Shown here: in pieces, positions 1 to 9,923 of the stretch
Layout of the letters: each line of letters begins with the position of its first letter
Numbering within the stretch: position 1 is the first letter of the stretch
Assembly (NCBI GenBank): GCA_903772945.1
Contig: CAICTM010001110.1
Span: 1 to 36,944, forward strand
Reading direction: 5' to 3'
DNA length: 36,944 bases
From: Seminavis robusta
Taxonomy: Eukaryota; Bacillariophyta; Bacillariophyceae; Naviculales; Naviculaceae
Notes under the pieces: model-generated
Database searches by the model: none
Seen by the model: only the letters and a program-made list of their open reading frames with translations
What the model was told of the DNA's origin: nothing
Made by a program: the position numbers and the translations under genes

Positions 1-1065
1 GTAGCCACCTCCCCCCTGGAGGCCGAGCCGGACCACATCGCGGGACCCTCGAACAAACCTCTGCTCCAGCCCATAGGGCGGAATGATGTGTTCGTTGACG
101 ACTTCATCCAACCAGGCAAAGGAGGAAAGACCCGTATGAAAGCGCTACGCGGGCACTTGCTCCATGCCATCAACGAGATCTTCGCACGCCCAAACCTCAG
201 CGAGAAACACCGCAATGAGGCAGTCTCGCTCAAGAAACTCCTGCAAAGTGATGGAAGCTTGGCTACTCGAAAGCTCATCCTTGGATGGATCATTGACACC
301 ATGCGACAGACTCTGGAACTTCCTCCACCGGAAGCAACGCTCTGCTGACATCTTTAAGGAATTAGCCGGGTGTTGCAGGGTCAGCCACAAGCGTTGGATG
401 CAATTCCTCGGCAAGTTGCGCTTCGTCTCTGTTGCCATCCGGGGTTTCGCTGGACTCTTCAGCGCACTCCAGCCCGCCCTCACGAAGTCCAAAGGAGGAA
501 GAATCCGGATCAAAACCGCATTGAGATCCCACATCGATGCTTTTGCTGATCTGGCTGCCACCCTCTGCCACCGCCCAACACACCTGGCTGAGATCGTCCC
601 CCAGGACCCATCCTTCTTCGGAGCCACTGACGCCGCCAAGGCTGGAATGGGCGGTTTCTACTTTGACTCTGAGGAAAATCCTTACCTCTGGAGGCTCCAA
701 TTCCCTCCCGATGTGCAAGCTCAGCTCGTGTCCACGAACAACCCAAAGGGATCCGTCACCAACAGTGACCTCGAGCAAGCAGCCATCCTTGCGCATCACT
801 CCTTGCAAGCAGCGTGGCACTGCGTGACCTACGCCACCCTCTACTCTCTCTCGGACAACACCCGGGCCGTCTCCCGAGTCTCAAAAGGGGCGGTCACCTC
901 CGATGGCCTGCGGCGTTCCTGTGCAACTACGCTTGCCGCCACCGCGGCACTGCTACTGCGCCCTCTCGTCCTCCATCCCGGGTCCTGCCAACGTGATGGC
1001 TGATGATGCATCGCGCCTGCAACACCTCAACCTGCCTGAACTTCTCGCACACTTTGAACAGCGCT
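1..1065 (+). pseudogene. Reverse transcriptase C-terminus and RNase H remnant of the DIRS-like element
   Basis: Frame 1 from base 1 reads into VFVDDF (about 91-108), the Y/FVDD palm motif of reverse transcriptase. It is followed by the conserved thumb stretch (ATRKLILGWIIDT, about 265-300) and then a frame jump near 330. Frame 2 carries the connection region and an RNase H-like block (GATDAAKAGMGG near 620-655, with the first acidic residue; NSDLEQA near 765; SDNTRAV near 855). Further jumps occur near 895 and 957 before PANVMADDASR (about 985-1017), the last RNase H/linker motif. At least three frameshifts in about 1 kb show it is not translated as one protein. Frame positions are approximate. 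Confidence 0.75.
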
Positions 1066-2311
1066 ATCAGCAGAACAGACCCTGGCAGGTGTTGACTCTG
1101 CCAACCGAGGTCAGTTCACAGTTGATCTCCGCCTTCCGCTGCACACCGCTTCCAAAAACATTATCTCCAAGACGGCCGCCGCCCGGGACAGGACCTTCGG
1201 ACGATGGTGTTACTTCTGCGCAGGCCTCGGCGTCAAACCATCCCTCTGTGATATCCCTGACCAAGAGGTCAAGCCTGCTACCTCCTTGTCTTCGGAAAAC
1301 GTTACCGCGAGTCTAACAACGTCCGAGCTGACTCAGTGAACAAGGCCCTTCTTGCCGCCGGGAAGGGGATCACCGAACTGGGTCACCCGGATCCCCGGAA
1401 GCTCAAGGCTGGATCCGACCACAACCATCCATTACTCGCTGCTTTCTCAAAGGACTCAGGATGAAGATGGACCCCTGACCGCCCTACCCGTCAACCTCTC
1501 CATCCTCACGAGCTATGCTCGATGCCCTGGACTAACGACGAGCCACCTGGGGAACCCTCAACCGCCACGTCCGGACCTCTGCATCCTGGCCTTCTTCTGG
1601 CTCCTACGCCCTGCGAAGTACCTGGATACCGGGAACCTTGAATCCCGAAGCCAAGCTTTCGCCTCTGTGATGTCTCCTTCACTGTCCGCGGCAGCCTCCA
1701 AGTCCGCGGAGACACCATCTCTTTGAATGAAATGAAAAACCACGCGTGCCTCACCGATGCCACGTTTTACGTTCACTGACCAAAAGAATGCTGTCCGCGG
1801 CGAGTCCGTGGGCCACCGCCCGACCTCTGATCCGTGGCTTTGCCCGGTGACGTCCCTCGCGCGTGTGGTCTACCACCTCCGTACCAACGGCGCCGACGCC
1901 GATACTCCCCTCTTCAACCACTTCAATGCGGCCCGCAACCGGTGGTATCCTGTGAAGCCCCAGTTCATCACCAACGCCCTCCGCCACGCTGCGGCCCTCA
2001 TGTCCCCACGACACCGGCATCAACCCTGACAAGGTCTCTGCCCACTCCCTCCGTCCTGGTGGTGCCACAGCCCTTCTCTGCGCCATGTGGACTCGGATGC
2101 CATCCGCCTTCTCGGCCGCTGGAAGTCCGACGCCATGCTCCGCTACCTGCGCATCCAAGCCGCTGCCGCCACCCACCACTACTCCCAACAGATGTTGGAC
2201 CATGGGGCGTACAACTTCCCGGGAGGCACCTACGATCGCCACCTCCTCCCGGCACAAGCGCCCCAACACTTCAACGAGATTCTTCTCCACGAAGAACTCT
2301 ACGAGGACTAA
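1066..2311 (+). pseudogene. Tyrosine recombinase (phage-integrase-like) remnant
   Basis: Recombinase homology is spread over all three frames. It runs from the N-terminal SAM-like part (GKRYRESNNVRADSVNKALL near 1294-1350) through LCILAFFWLLRPAKYL (about 1578-1625) to the catalytic core. Core residues visible are NAVRGES (catalytic Arg region, about 1788-1810), HSLRPGGATAL (the H-x-x-R box, about 2044-2078) and GRWKSDAMLRYL (about 2113-2150), which contains the nucleophilic Tyr. The last piece (2087-2311) is open to a normal stop. Frame changes near 1120, 1290, 1440, 1500, 1640, 2000 and 2085 make this a pseudogene. In intact relatives this enzyme inserts the circular cDNA without duplicating a target site. 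Confidence 0.75.
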
Positions 2312-2411
2312 CCTACCCTAGTCCTCGGCCCCCTGTCCTCGCCTCCACCTGGACAGGGGGTAACTTCTCCCACCCCGCTACGCTCCCTCCCTGTTCTGCC
2401 TTTGGCTTTTG

Positions 2412-2558
2412 GGTTGCACGACTCAAGGCTGTCCCGTGGAACATCACATTCCCGGAACTCCCTTTTGCCGTGTGGGATCCATCCGGGACTCCCCAGTCCC
2501 GAATGGTACCCCGGGGACTGGAGACGGTCGGCTCAGTAAATGGCCGAGTCTCTCCACT
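2412..2558 (+). repeat. Terminal repeat copy 1 of the DIRS-like element
   Basis: This ~147 bp block is repeated almost perfectly 683 bp downstream (3095-3240); the only difference seen is one extra T near 2549. It lies just after the recombinase. It contains an imperfect inverted repeat around the central GGTACC (about 2489-2521). It probably corresponds to the B1 block of a split-direct-repeat element. Confidence 0.85.
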
Positions 2559-2596
2559 CACCTAATCCTCTACTAGTCGTGTCTAGCTGCTCTGGG

Positions 2597-2619
2597 CGAG
2601 CGCAGCTTGTCTGCGCTCG
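2597..2619. repeat. Perfect 9 bp stem hairpin
   Basis: CGAGCGCAG (2597-2605) and its exact complement CTGCGCTCG (2611-2619) are separated by a 5-base loop. It sits between the two terminal repeat copies, in the non-coding tail of the retrotransposon. Confidence 0.7.
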
Positions 2620-2700
2620 GTGTTGAGCAGCAACACGCCTGGGGAACCCCCCGTCCGAGTTTCCACGCCCCGCAGCATGGAAACTTGAACCCTGATGGGT

Positions 2701-2735
2701 TCTCGCAACTATGACCCTAATCATGGTTGCCGAGA
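2701..2735. repeat. Imperfect hairpin in the retrotransposon tail
   Basis: Arms at 2701-2714 and 2721-2735 pair over about 14 positions, with unpaired bases, around a CCCTAA loop. It lies in the segment between the two terminal repeats, which in split-repeat elements should match the element's 5' end. Confidence 0.55.
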
Positions 2736-3094
2736 GGACCATCTCACAATTTGCAAAATTAATTCCCGCGCTCCTCACCTACAACTCAAGTACATCTCTA
2801 CATCTCGCAGGTCATCACCTGCGTTCCGGAAATGGATACCCCACATGATGATGCACCGCATCAGCTCCTCAATGCCTCTCGAACAAGATTACCCTTAAGG
2901 CAACGACGCCCGTCCAAGACCACATTTGGCAAGATCGACAGCGGCAACCATGAATCACTAAAGCCAGCGACCTAGCCAAGATCAGCCATTGAACTGCCGA
3001 TCGCAAGAAGGTTGTCTCTCTCTCAGCTCACAATTCTTCATTCAGCCGATGCTGAAGGCAAGAACCTAGATTAGATTAACCCACCTCCCTCCCT

Positions 3095-3240
3095 GGTTGC
3101 ACGACTCAAGGCTGTCCCGTGGAACATCACATTCCCGGAACTCCCTTTTGCCGTGTGGGATCCATCCGGGACTCCCCAGTCCCGAATGGTACCCCGGGGA
3201 CTGGAGACGGTCGGCTCAGTAAATGGCCGAGCTCTCCACC
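3095..3240 (+). repeat. Terminal repeat copy 2 of the DIRS-like element
   Basis: Near-identical to 2412-2558. The match begins abruptly at GGTTGCACGACTC in both copies and ends at CTCTCCAC. It is taken as the 3' terminus (B2) of the element. Confidence 0.85.
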
Positions 3241-3384
3241 ACCCTACACTCCTCTTACTATCGTTACTGGTACAGGTACCGTACCGTTACATTGCGCTAT
3301 CCGAGACAACAGTGTCAGAAAAATGAGGGTTAAGTCCCTTTTCGCAGGAGTCACGGATACATTGAGTAACAAACTTGCTGACCA

Positions 3385-4053
3385 ATGCTGCCCATGGTGA
3401 CGGACAGACTGACGAGAGCAAGAAGAAGCAAACCAGCACAACAAACGAACAAAACAACAGAACAGCAACAAAGCGCAAGTCGAATGCCTAACTTCTGCTT
3501 ACAGTACGACCTCCGCAGTAACAGTGGCAACGTCAACGGCTTCATCGCCAAAGAGTCTATGAGTCCATCGACCGCTATCTCCTACAGCGAGGCTTCCAAT
3601 GATACCAACACTCATGCTCGCATATGGAAGGGCAATGCAGAGCAAATGCCTTCCACAGTATCCACTACGAGCAGCGCTACAATTTCGTCTGAGTCCGAAA
3701 ATAAGGGTGGCGACTACATTCGCGATCTCAGTTTCCCACATGTGTTTGAGAAGAACGAGATCCACAAAGCATTGTTGGAATGCATGCGTCAAGGAGAAAA
3801 ATGGCAGCTTGATTTGGAACGTGTCCACGGATTTACCGAGGCAGAGTCCTGCGAAGGTTTCAGCCGCACAGGAAAGTATCTCTATTGCGACGAGTTTCCA
3901 GAGGATGCTGTGAACAAAAAGCTGTTTCCGCATGCCAAGGAGGGGTGGATCCTCCTGAAAGAGACGGATTGCATGGGCCGAAATTACCCGAAGGAGCTCA
4001 TAGACTTGGACAGCCTTGTGGCGATCAATGGCAAGTGTTTTGGCGAATTCTGA
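3385..4053 (+). CDS. Hypothetical protein, 222 aa
   Basis: An open frame of 222 codons starts shortly after the retrotransposon end. The first ~110 residues are polar, Ser/Thr/Asn/Gln-rich and low-complexity. Residues from about 115 onward (HVFEKNEIHKALLECM to the end) look like folded, mixed-charge protein with several aromatic residues and Cys. No known domain, signal peptide or membrane segment is recognised. A 196-codon antisense frame overlaps it, so coding is not certain, but the sense translation has the more natural composition. The start could be a later Met, such as M34. It may be a host gene fragment or a piece of a mobile element. No function is proposed. Confidence 0.4.
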   Translation: MLPMVTDRLTRARRSKPAQQTNKTTEQQQSASRMPNFCLQYDLRSNSGNVNGFIAKESMSPSTAISYSEASNDTNTHARIWKGNAEQMPSTVSTTSSATISSESENKGGDYIRDLSFPHVFEKNEIHKALLECMRQGEKWQLDLERVHGFTEAESCEGFSRTGKYLYCDEFPEDAVNKKLFPHAKEGWILLKETDCMGRNYPKELIDLDSLVAINGKCFGEF

Positions 4054-4968
4054 TGCTGAGATTGAATGATGATGAATGGTGGAGCACATTGGGTTCGCGG
4101 TCTGCCACTAACAAGGGGAGGTTTACTATAGAGCATTCATTACAAACAAGATTTTTGCAAGTGGGATTTTCCCGCAAATATGGAGTATGATTCCATCAAC
4201 CCGAGAACTCCGCCATGTGACTAGCAACAACACACCCAAAATGGCGCTACAACAAAGTCTCCAGCTCCTTAACCACCGGACCGAACTGTATCCAGTTTAT
4301 GGAATATCTTCCAGCAACTATGATGGACACACTGCTGAACGTAGATACATTTCGCTCATCATACAAAGGCAAACAATGGTCTTGTTGTCTGCAGTAATTT
4401 TGCTTGATTTGGCTTCGTTTTGCACGGTGTTGATGGACCAACCTGTACTAGTTACGGGAAAAGCTGAAATGCTACAGAAATGGATATCTCCACAACTGTC
4501 AGTCCAAATCTTGTGCTTCTTGCAGTCTTCCCCTTCCAATATACATATAAGAGAAGGATAGCAGAAGTTATATTGGCCAGTAGTAGTGGTCTTGACGCCC
4601 AACAAGTCAGGATGATGAATCGACCCCAAAATGGCCCCTTTTCAGAAAGCTTAAGCTAGCAACTAGCAGATAGATGTCACAGCCAAGACAAGGGTATGAC
4701 TGGAAAGAGGAGAAAGAGTAGATAGCTGTAGAGTATTCACTTGTTGTCTAGCTATGAACGGTTATTGATATATGGGCAAGTCAAGTTGTCCTGGTGATTG
4801 AGGCAGTGGTGTTGATTTTTTGTGAAAAAGTGCTAGTAATTCACCATAGTTGGGTGAGGAAAATTTTTTAAGTCCAAAAATACCCAGTGACACTGGTTGT
4901 GCAGTTACCACGGTAATCGGTTAAATGCATGCTATTAAATAGAATTCCTAACTGCATCATCCCGGAAT
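4054..4968. other. Intergenic, no gene seen
   Basis: Short open frames on both strands here have no recognisable domain. Composition becomes AT-rich toward 4800. No RNA gene or repeat was seen. Confidence 0.5.
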
Positions 4969-5073
4969 TAGAGCCGAAGTTGTGTACATGTAGAGCCAAG
5001 GAAGCAAGGAAGTAGAGCCATAGAGCCGAAGTTGCCTACTAGAGCCAAGGAAGTAGAGCCATAGAGCCAAGGT
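4969..5073. repeat. Degenerate local repeat of AGAGCC units
   Basis: Seven copies of AGAGCC occur within about 100 bp (4970, 4992, 5014, 5022, 5041, 5055, 5063), most followed by AAGG, GAAG or AT. The spacing is irregular (8-22 bp). The unit is arranged in one direction. Confidence 0.65.
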
Positions 5074-5116
5074 CCATTTCTAGTACCAGATTCGATTCTA
5101 CGCAACTTCTACGAAG

Positions 5117-5154
5117 AGACGAGGTGAGGGATAATACTGACCCTCACCTCGTCT
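5117..5154. repeat. Perfect 14 bp inverted repeat
   Basis: AGACGAGGTGAGGG (5117-5130) is followed by 10 bases and its exact reverse complement (5141-5154). No poly-T tract follows. It lies about 150 bp before the TAGTTTCACGC-rich element. Confidence 0.75.
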
Positions 5155-5309
5155 GATTAAATAATTTGAGTCATGTTTAATCAATCCCGGTTGTCAACAT
5201 AAACCAGTGAGTAGGTGAAGCTTGACGGTGTGCCATTTTAGTCAAGCTCCGTGGCACAACTACATTCTTCTTCATCATCGTCGCCCGACTCCTAACAAGA
5301 GTAGCAGCA

Positions 5310-5701
5310 GCAGGGTGCGGAAATGGGACTTAAATCAACAAGTCTGCATGAAACTAACGGTTCTGGCCGTTAGTTTCACGCAGTGTTTCACGCAGTTTTC
5401 GCGTGAAACTAGTACTTAGTTTCACGCAGGTCTGCGTGAAACTAGCCATTTCTTGCTAGTTTCACGCAGCAAAACGGCTAGTTTCACGCAAGCTTCACTA
5501 GTGATTACTATGGATAGATTGATAGTTTCACACACGACTGAACATAGTTTCACGCAAGCCGTGTACTAGTTTCACGCGCTCGAAACTAATGTCTAGTTTC
5601 ACGCAGGCCTGCGTGAAACTAAGCGTTTTCCTGCGTGAAACTAACTAACTAGTTTCACGTAGCTTGCCTTTAAATAACAGTTCTCCGTTTCCGCACCCTG
5701 C
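5310..5701. mobile_element. Small inverted-repeat element full of TAGTTTCACGC motifs (possible hAT-like MITE)
   Basis: A 14 bp terminal inverted repeat, GCAGGGTGCGGAAA (5310-5323) and its exact complement (5688-5701), bounds 392 bp without a coding frame. The interior holds about 16 copies of TAGTTTCACGC(AG) or close variants in both orientations, several as head-to-head pairs: 5417/5432, 5594/5609, and 5631/5650 with a longer spacer. A CAGGG start and dense short subterminal repeats are known from hAT transposons, where the motifs bind the transposase. No clean 8 bp target duplication is visible (AGCAGCAG left, CAGAGAAC right, if the element starts at the C), so the family call is inference. 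Confidence 0.65.
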
Positions 5702-6042
5702 AGAGAACGGAAGATAGATGATTGAGCGATTCTTCATCGTAGCCTATAAGTTACTTTTTATAGTTGTTGAAGGTGAAGCACCAGTCTTTTTTGGGTTGAT
5801 TGTGCTGTGGGAGCCATTTTATGAGAAGAACGCTACGAGGTGTAGAGCCATGGTGGAGGGTAGGTTGCTCTAACTTGGTGCCTAACTTCATGCCACATAC
5901 AACATTTTCATCCATGCTTAAGCATAATGGGGAGCCGAGTTCATTGATTCTAAATATCTGGCTGCTACTCTTCTACGGGATGGCTACTGGACTTTTGTCA
6001 TTCACTGTCTATGAAATGACTACATGCGGCGACATTATTATT
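5702..6042. other. Intergenic, no gene seen
   Basis: One 99-codon frame (5800-6099) covers part of this stretch but has no recognisable domain and runs into a tandem repeat. Confidence 0.4.
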
Positions 6043-6120
6043 TTTATATCGCATTCCTTGAATGCCGGATCTATGAAGCTTTTATATCGCATTCCTTGAA
6101 TGCTGGATCTCTGAAGCTTT
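6043..6120. repeat. 38 bp tandem repeat, two copies
   Basis: The unit starting TTTATATCGCATTCC (6043) recurs at 6081 with two or three substitutions. It directly precedes the dispersed GGTACGG-type repeat. Confidence 0.75.
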
Positions 6121-6123
6121 TAA

Positions 6124-6395
6124 TTCGCACGGTGCAGTGCGGTGCGATGTGGTGCGCAGGTACAAAAATCGTCAACGAAAATTCTTTGCAAAGTACTAAA
6201 AGACTGTCCACTGATAATTCTGAAGTAATACTAATACAACACTAAAGTGTTCGGGGGAAGTGTTCAGGAGAAGAGCAGTGTTTGAGAGAAGTGAAACCAA
6301 ATTTGCAGAGGAATGCGATTCTCACCTTGCTTTTTGAATTCGTACGGTGCGGTACGGTACGGTGCGGTATGGTATGGTATGGGGGTTAAATTACT
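6124..6395. repeat. Dispersed repeat, most complete copy
   Basis: This copy contains three blocks that recur separately elsewhere: the CAGGTACAAAAAT block (also at 9150-9227), the CTGTCCACTGATAATTC block (also at 10903-10999) and the GTGAAACCAAATTTGC block (also at 14588-14665). Both ends carry GGTGCGG/GGTACGG/GGTATGG strings. The order of blocks is the same in the split copy. It has no coding frame and its family is unknown. Confidence 0.75.
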
Positions 6396-7062
6396 CATTT
6401 AGCTTAACAAGCTATTGGCCATGGAGTGACTTTATTGACGCGGGCAAGTGGTGGGGGAGATCCCCACCTAGCTGAGTCATCATCTACTTTGTTTGCCCAA
6501 TCAACATGACCTCATCCACTGGCCCAACGTGGAGCCAGCACCAAGTAGACAGATGCCCTGGGTAGGGGGGTGAGCACATTGATAGGGAACCTGAAGCGCA
6601 AAACCTGGGTTACAGGGGCTTACACATGATTTTGTCGGTATTGAAACCATTATCACCAAAGGGGCAGTGAGGGCCAGATAGATTGCCAGACCAAAGAGTG
6701 CTCGCCAGTAAGTGTGTCTGGGTGATCAGGTCCCAAGCTGTGGCAAGTGCCTTGGCATGCAAGGCAAGATGCCAGCAGAGCCCGTAGGAGGTGGTACTCC
6801 TCAGGCTGGACCAGAGCAGGGTGTAACCCATCCAATGCACAAAAATTGTTAGATAGAGGCCAACAAGCAGGCAAAAGATGGGGTCAAATGACACACTGGC
6901 AGTCTGTGGTTCCCAGGAGGGAGGCACAGTGGCTGCTGGATTGTTGTGGGCTGTTCGAGGGGTTGTTGAGTCAATAGAAGGAGGATAAGGGGGCACTGGG
7001 AGTGGGCTGGTGCCAGGGGCAGGAGGGGAGATCCTGTTGGTGTTGGAGTGTTGTTGTAGGAG
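6396..7062. other. Intergenic, strand-skewed, no firm gene
   Basis: Open frames on the minus strand here are Pro/Thr/His-rich and change frame often. The plus strand is unusually rich in G and T. No domain is recognised. Confidence 0.35.
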
Positions 7063-7347
7063 TTAGGAGGTGGCATGGTTGATGGTGTGTTGTAGGATAG
7101 AGCCGTGTCTCTGTTCAAGGGTGAGAACAAAGGCATCCTTCCTGATAGGGTAGGGTGTGATTCGGAAGGGTGTGATCCTCAAGATGGCTGCATTCTCGAG
7201 GAGCTGTTGGCTGATCATCTGGGGAGTGGTGTTGTGTAGTCTGCGGAGGATGGTGGATGTGGTTGGTTGGGTGAAGTGTGGGAGTGGGGGGATGTCTGGA
7301 AGGACCTTGGGTTTGAGTGTAGTTGTGGGTAGACATGGGGAAGTCAT
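7063..7347 (-). pseudogene. Possible coding relic, 94 codons
   Basis: The minus-strand frame contains a natural-looking stretch (ILRRLHNTTPQMISQQLLEN followed by AAILRITPF) flanked by Pro/His-rich sequence in other frames. It has no recognised domain, no convincing start and no partner exon. It may be a fragment of a retroelement gag or a decayed gene. The support is weak. Confidence 0.2.
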
Positions 7348-7597
7348 GGTGGGTGGTAGTTGGATTGGTGGGAGAGTTGTGTATCCTGGAGTGTTGACTG
7401 TAGTGTCGTTGCTTCAACTCAAGCAATGGAGGTTGCTTGTGAGGTGGCGAGAGGATTGATAGAGGGGTTTATTCAAGGGGCAATGCACTGAGGCACTGGT
7501 AATCAAGGTTTATATCAAGTTGTTGGGTTGTTGTTGCCACTGGATCAAAGGCTGTGGCCAAGTCTGGTGCAGGTATACCACTACCTGCAGGAGAAGA

Positions 7598-7610
7598 TGG
7601 TATCAGAGCC
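7598..7610 (+). other. Retrotransposon primer-binding-site-like 13-mer
   Basis: TGGTATCAGAGCC is the initiator-tRNA-Met primer-binding sequence of many LTR retrotransposons. No LTR pair or gag/pol was found around it, so it is at most a relic. Confidence 0.3.
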
Positions 7611-9149
7611 AAAGGCTGTTAGGGATTCTTTCGGGGAGAACTGGAGAAGTCACGCTATAGCCAGTAGAGGCAGTGGTGGGGGTATCAATGGGTGTTGTTG
7701 GTTGATGGGGCTGTGTTACTGGATGACACTGTGTTGTCTCAAAGGCTGGTACTCAATCTGTTGTAGGGTCAGACATGCAACAGAGAGTCAAGCCAAGATG
7801 TGGAGGGTACTCGATTCAGGTGGAACTGGGGAAAGTCACTTGAGAGTCACTCAACAATCAATGAGAGAGAGAGAGAGAGTCAGTTATGTATGAATATCTA
7901 TGCCACACCACGCTGCAGTTCTGTCTGGGGCTCAATCCTTTGGAGCTCCACACTCAGTAGAAGAGTCAGGTGCAGTAGCAGAGAGGTGGCTGTGTCAATG
8001 AAGTGTTGCACAATCTAGAAGAATACACACTAGAGGGGCAGCTTTTGTAGTTTGTTCTTGTGGGGGTGAGATCCTTTGGAGAGGAGCTGGGTATCTCAGG
8101 GAGGGGCTGTCAAAACTCTAAAAATGCAGCCAAGCCTGGAGATACGCAAGGACTCAAGTCCTTACAGGAACTCTGTTGTTGTTTGTTGTTCCTCTGGGAG
8201 AGGAGTTAGATATCAATGTAGGAGTGGTAACAGTAGCAGGTGTGGATCAGTCAATCAGTCTGTATAGGGATAGGACTGGTTGGATCAGTAGGATCAAGTT
8301 CCAACAAGGACGTCGGGGGAAACCCAGAGTGGCCGGTGAGAAAGTAAGAAATACAGCTGTGTTTCTGTTCTCGATGGTCACTGCAGGTATCTCGTGAAGT
8401 CCTTTTTGATGATAGTAGGCTTCGTACGGAGGATAGATTCACGGAGTAGCGAGTCTTGGATTCGATTCGATTACCAGGTATAATCGATTCGAATCGGAGG
8501 ATTTCACGTCTCGGATGGGTCAGTTGCCTTAGGGATAAGGTTAACCGAGCCTGTTGTTGCGGAGGATTCGATCGTACGAAAAAGAAAAGGGGGCGACAAT
8601 GGGATTTCGTCGGCCGTCAGGAGCGGAGTTCAGAAAACAACAAATACGTATGGGAATTGTTTTTTGTACTGTGCTGGGGAAGACCGTAGATTTCTTCTTG
8701 TGTTCAATTTCTTCCAACTTGGTCGTCGGCGGTCGAGAAAAGAAAACCTGCCCGATCTCGTAGGATTTCAATTGGGATGGCTTTCGAATCTGGACCGGGG
8801 AACACCGCGTTGATAGTCGCTTGATAGGAGAGGTGCACAGGAGATAGGAGGTATCGATCCTGTCGACTGGAGGGGCTTGAATGAGGGATAAAGAGAGGAA
8901 AAGGGAGTGTGTTTCCTGTGATGACGTTGAGCGGATTCCTATAGTAAAACAGTACTCTTCAACAAGATAACAGAAAACAGGCTTCCTGAGGTCCGTTCGC
9001 TTCGTTTCAATGCTTCTAATGGTGCTAATAGGTAGTGTAATGGTATAGGTATGACCGATTGGTTGTGTTTGTTGCTATTAGTGTTGTTGTTCTTGTAGTG
9101 ACAGATTCAGAGGGGAAGCTCCGCGGTGCTTCGGCTTCCCGTGAAAAAG
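7611..9149. other. Intergenic, no gene seen
   Basis: It contains a short GA microsatellite (about 7863-7881) and a cluster of GATTCGATT/AATCGATTCG strings (8459-8496). Short frames on both strands show no domain. Confidence 0.4.
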
Positions 9150-9227
9150 TGGTATGGTATGGTATGGTACGGTGTGGTGCGGTTCGCAGGTACAAAAATT
9201 GTCAACAAAAATTCTCTGAAAATACTA
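9150..9227. repeat. Dispersed repeat, first fragment of the split copy
   Basis: It matches the left third of 6124-6395 (GGTATGG strings, then CGCAGGTACAAAAATTGTCAA) up to a TA at 9226-9227, where a transposon is inserted. Confidence 0.75.
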
Positions 9228-9255
9228 CTACGGATTCGGGAAGAATTGACCGCAA

Positions 9256-9531
9256 AGCCGTTCTCTCAGAAATCCGAGGCTCCTCTCAGAAATTCGACCA
9301 TGTCTCTCAGAAATTCAATCGTGTATTACTTAGAGGACAATCTCCAGTTTAAGATTTGAGATAGACGTTTTCTCCCTTTATTTCATGGTGTCGCCAGGAC
9401 ATCCTCCAATTTTTTAGCCGAGTTCGGATTTGTTCCTCAGTAGAAACTGTACCAGATCTCTACAGGGCAAGTCAGATTTTGAGAGAGCCCTCCGATTTTT
9501 GAGAGAGCCCTCGAATTCTTGAGAGAAGGCC
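9256..9531. repeat. Inverted pair of three-unit CTCTCAGAAATTCG arrays
   Basis: The left arm (9256-9321) has three units of about 20 bp containing CTCTCAGAAAT. The right arm (9473-9531) has three inverted units (ATTTTTGAGAGAGCCC type). A spacer of about 150 bp separates them. It could be the remains of a smaller foldback element inside the TA-flanked transposon. Confidence 0.6.
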
Positions 9532-9923
9532 TTCTGTAGAGGAACGGTCTTCCTCCAACTGGTGGAGAATTGGAACGGGAGCGAGCCCGGCCGGATGAGA
9601 CTTAAATGGCCAGTGAGCCACTGGAGGGGGAAGACCGTATCTTCTGGAACCATGTGACAATTTCACCCCTAAGTAACTAAACGGCAGGTTGTAATGTTTA
9701 ACGGCGGCTTCTAAGTAAGTAAATTGTGAGGCTTTACACATCACTTGTGACAATTTGTAATTCCATGAGAACAAACTGCCAAAACACCAACCACGCTATT
9801 TGATGCCCTTCTCCATCCTCAACAATAACGCCAGAACCAACCAACAGACCGACCACTACCGGTACAGCACGGTGACCAACAACCAACAACAGTGAGGAGC
9901 GACCACTCCCATTAGTAGTACGA

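Larger units (their letters stand above)
1..3240 (+). mobile_element. Decayed tyrosine-recombinase (DIRS-like) retrotransposon, 5' end outside window
   Basis: The order is reverse transcriptase end, RNase H, tyrosine recombinase, then a non-coding tail holding two direct copies of a ~146 bp sequence (2412 and 3095). Recombinase instead of DDE integrase, and split terminal repeats instead of LTRs, are hallmarks of the DIRS/Ngaro/PAT group. The coding part jumps frame many times, so the copy is dead. The left end, with gag and most of the reverse transcriptase, lies outside the window. The right boundary is placed at the end of the second repeat. The superfamily call is fairly firm; the subgroup is not resolved. 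Confidence 0.8.

Noticed and set aside
3499..4089. 196-codon minus-strand frame
   Set aside because: It is antisense to 3385-4053 and has the less natural composition; no domain. Not fully excluded.
5340..5665. CRISPR array from the repeated TAGTTTCACGC
   Set aside because: The repeats are short, irregularly spaced and in both orientations, in eukaryotic-type DNA.
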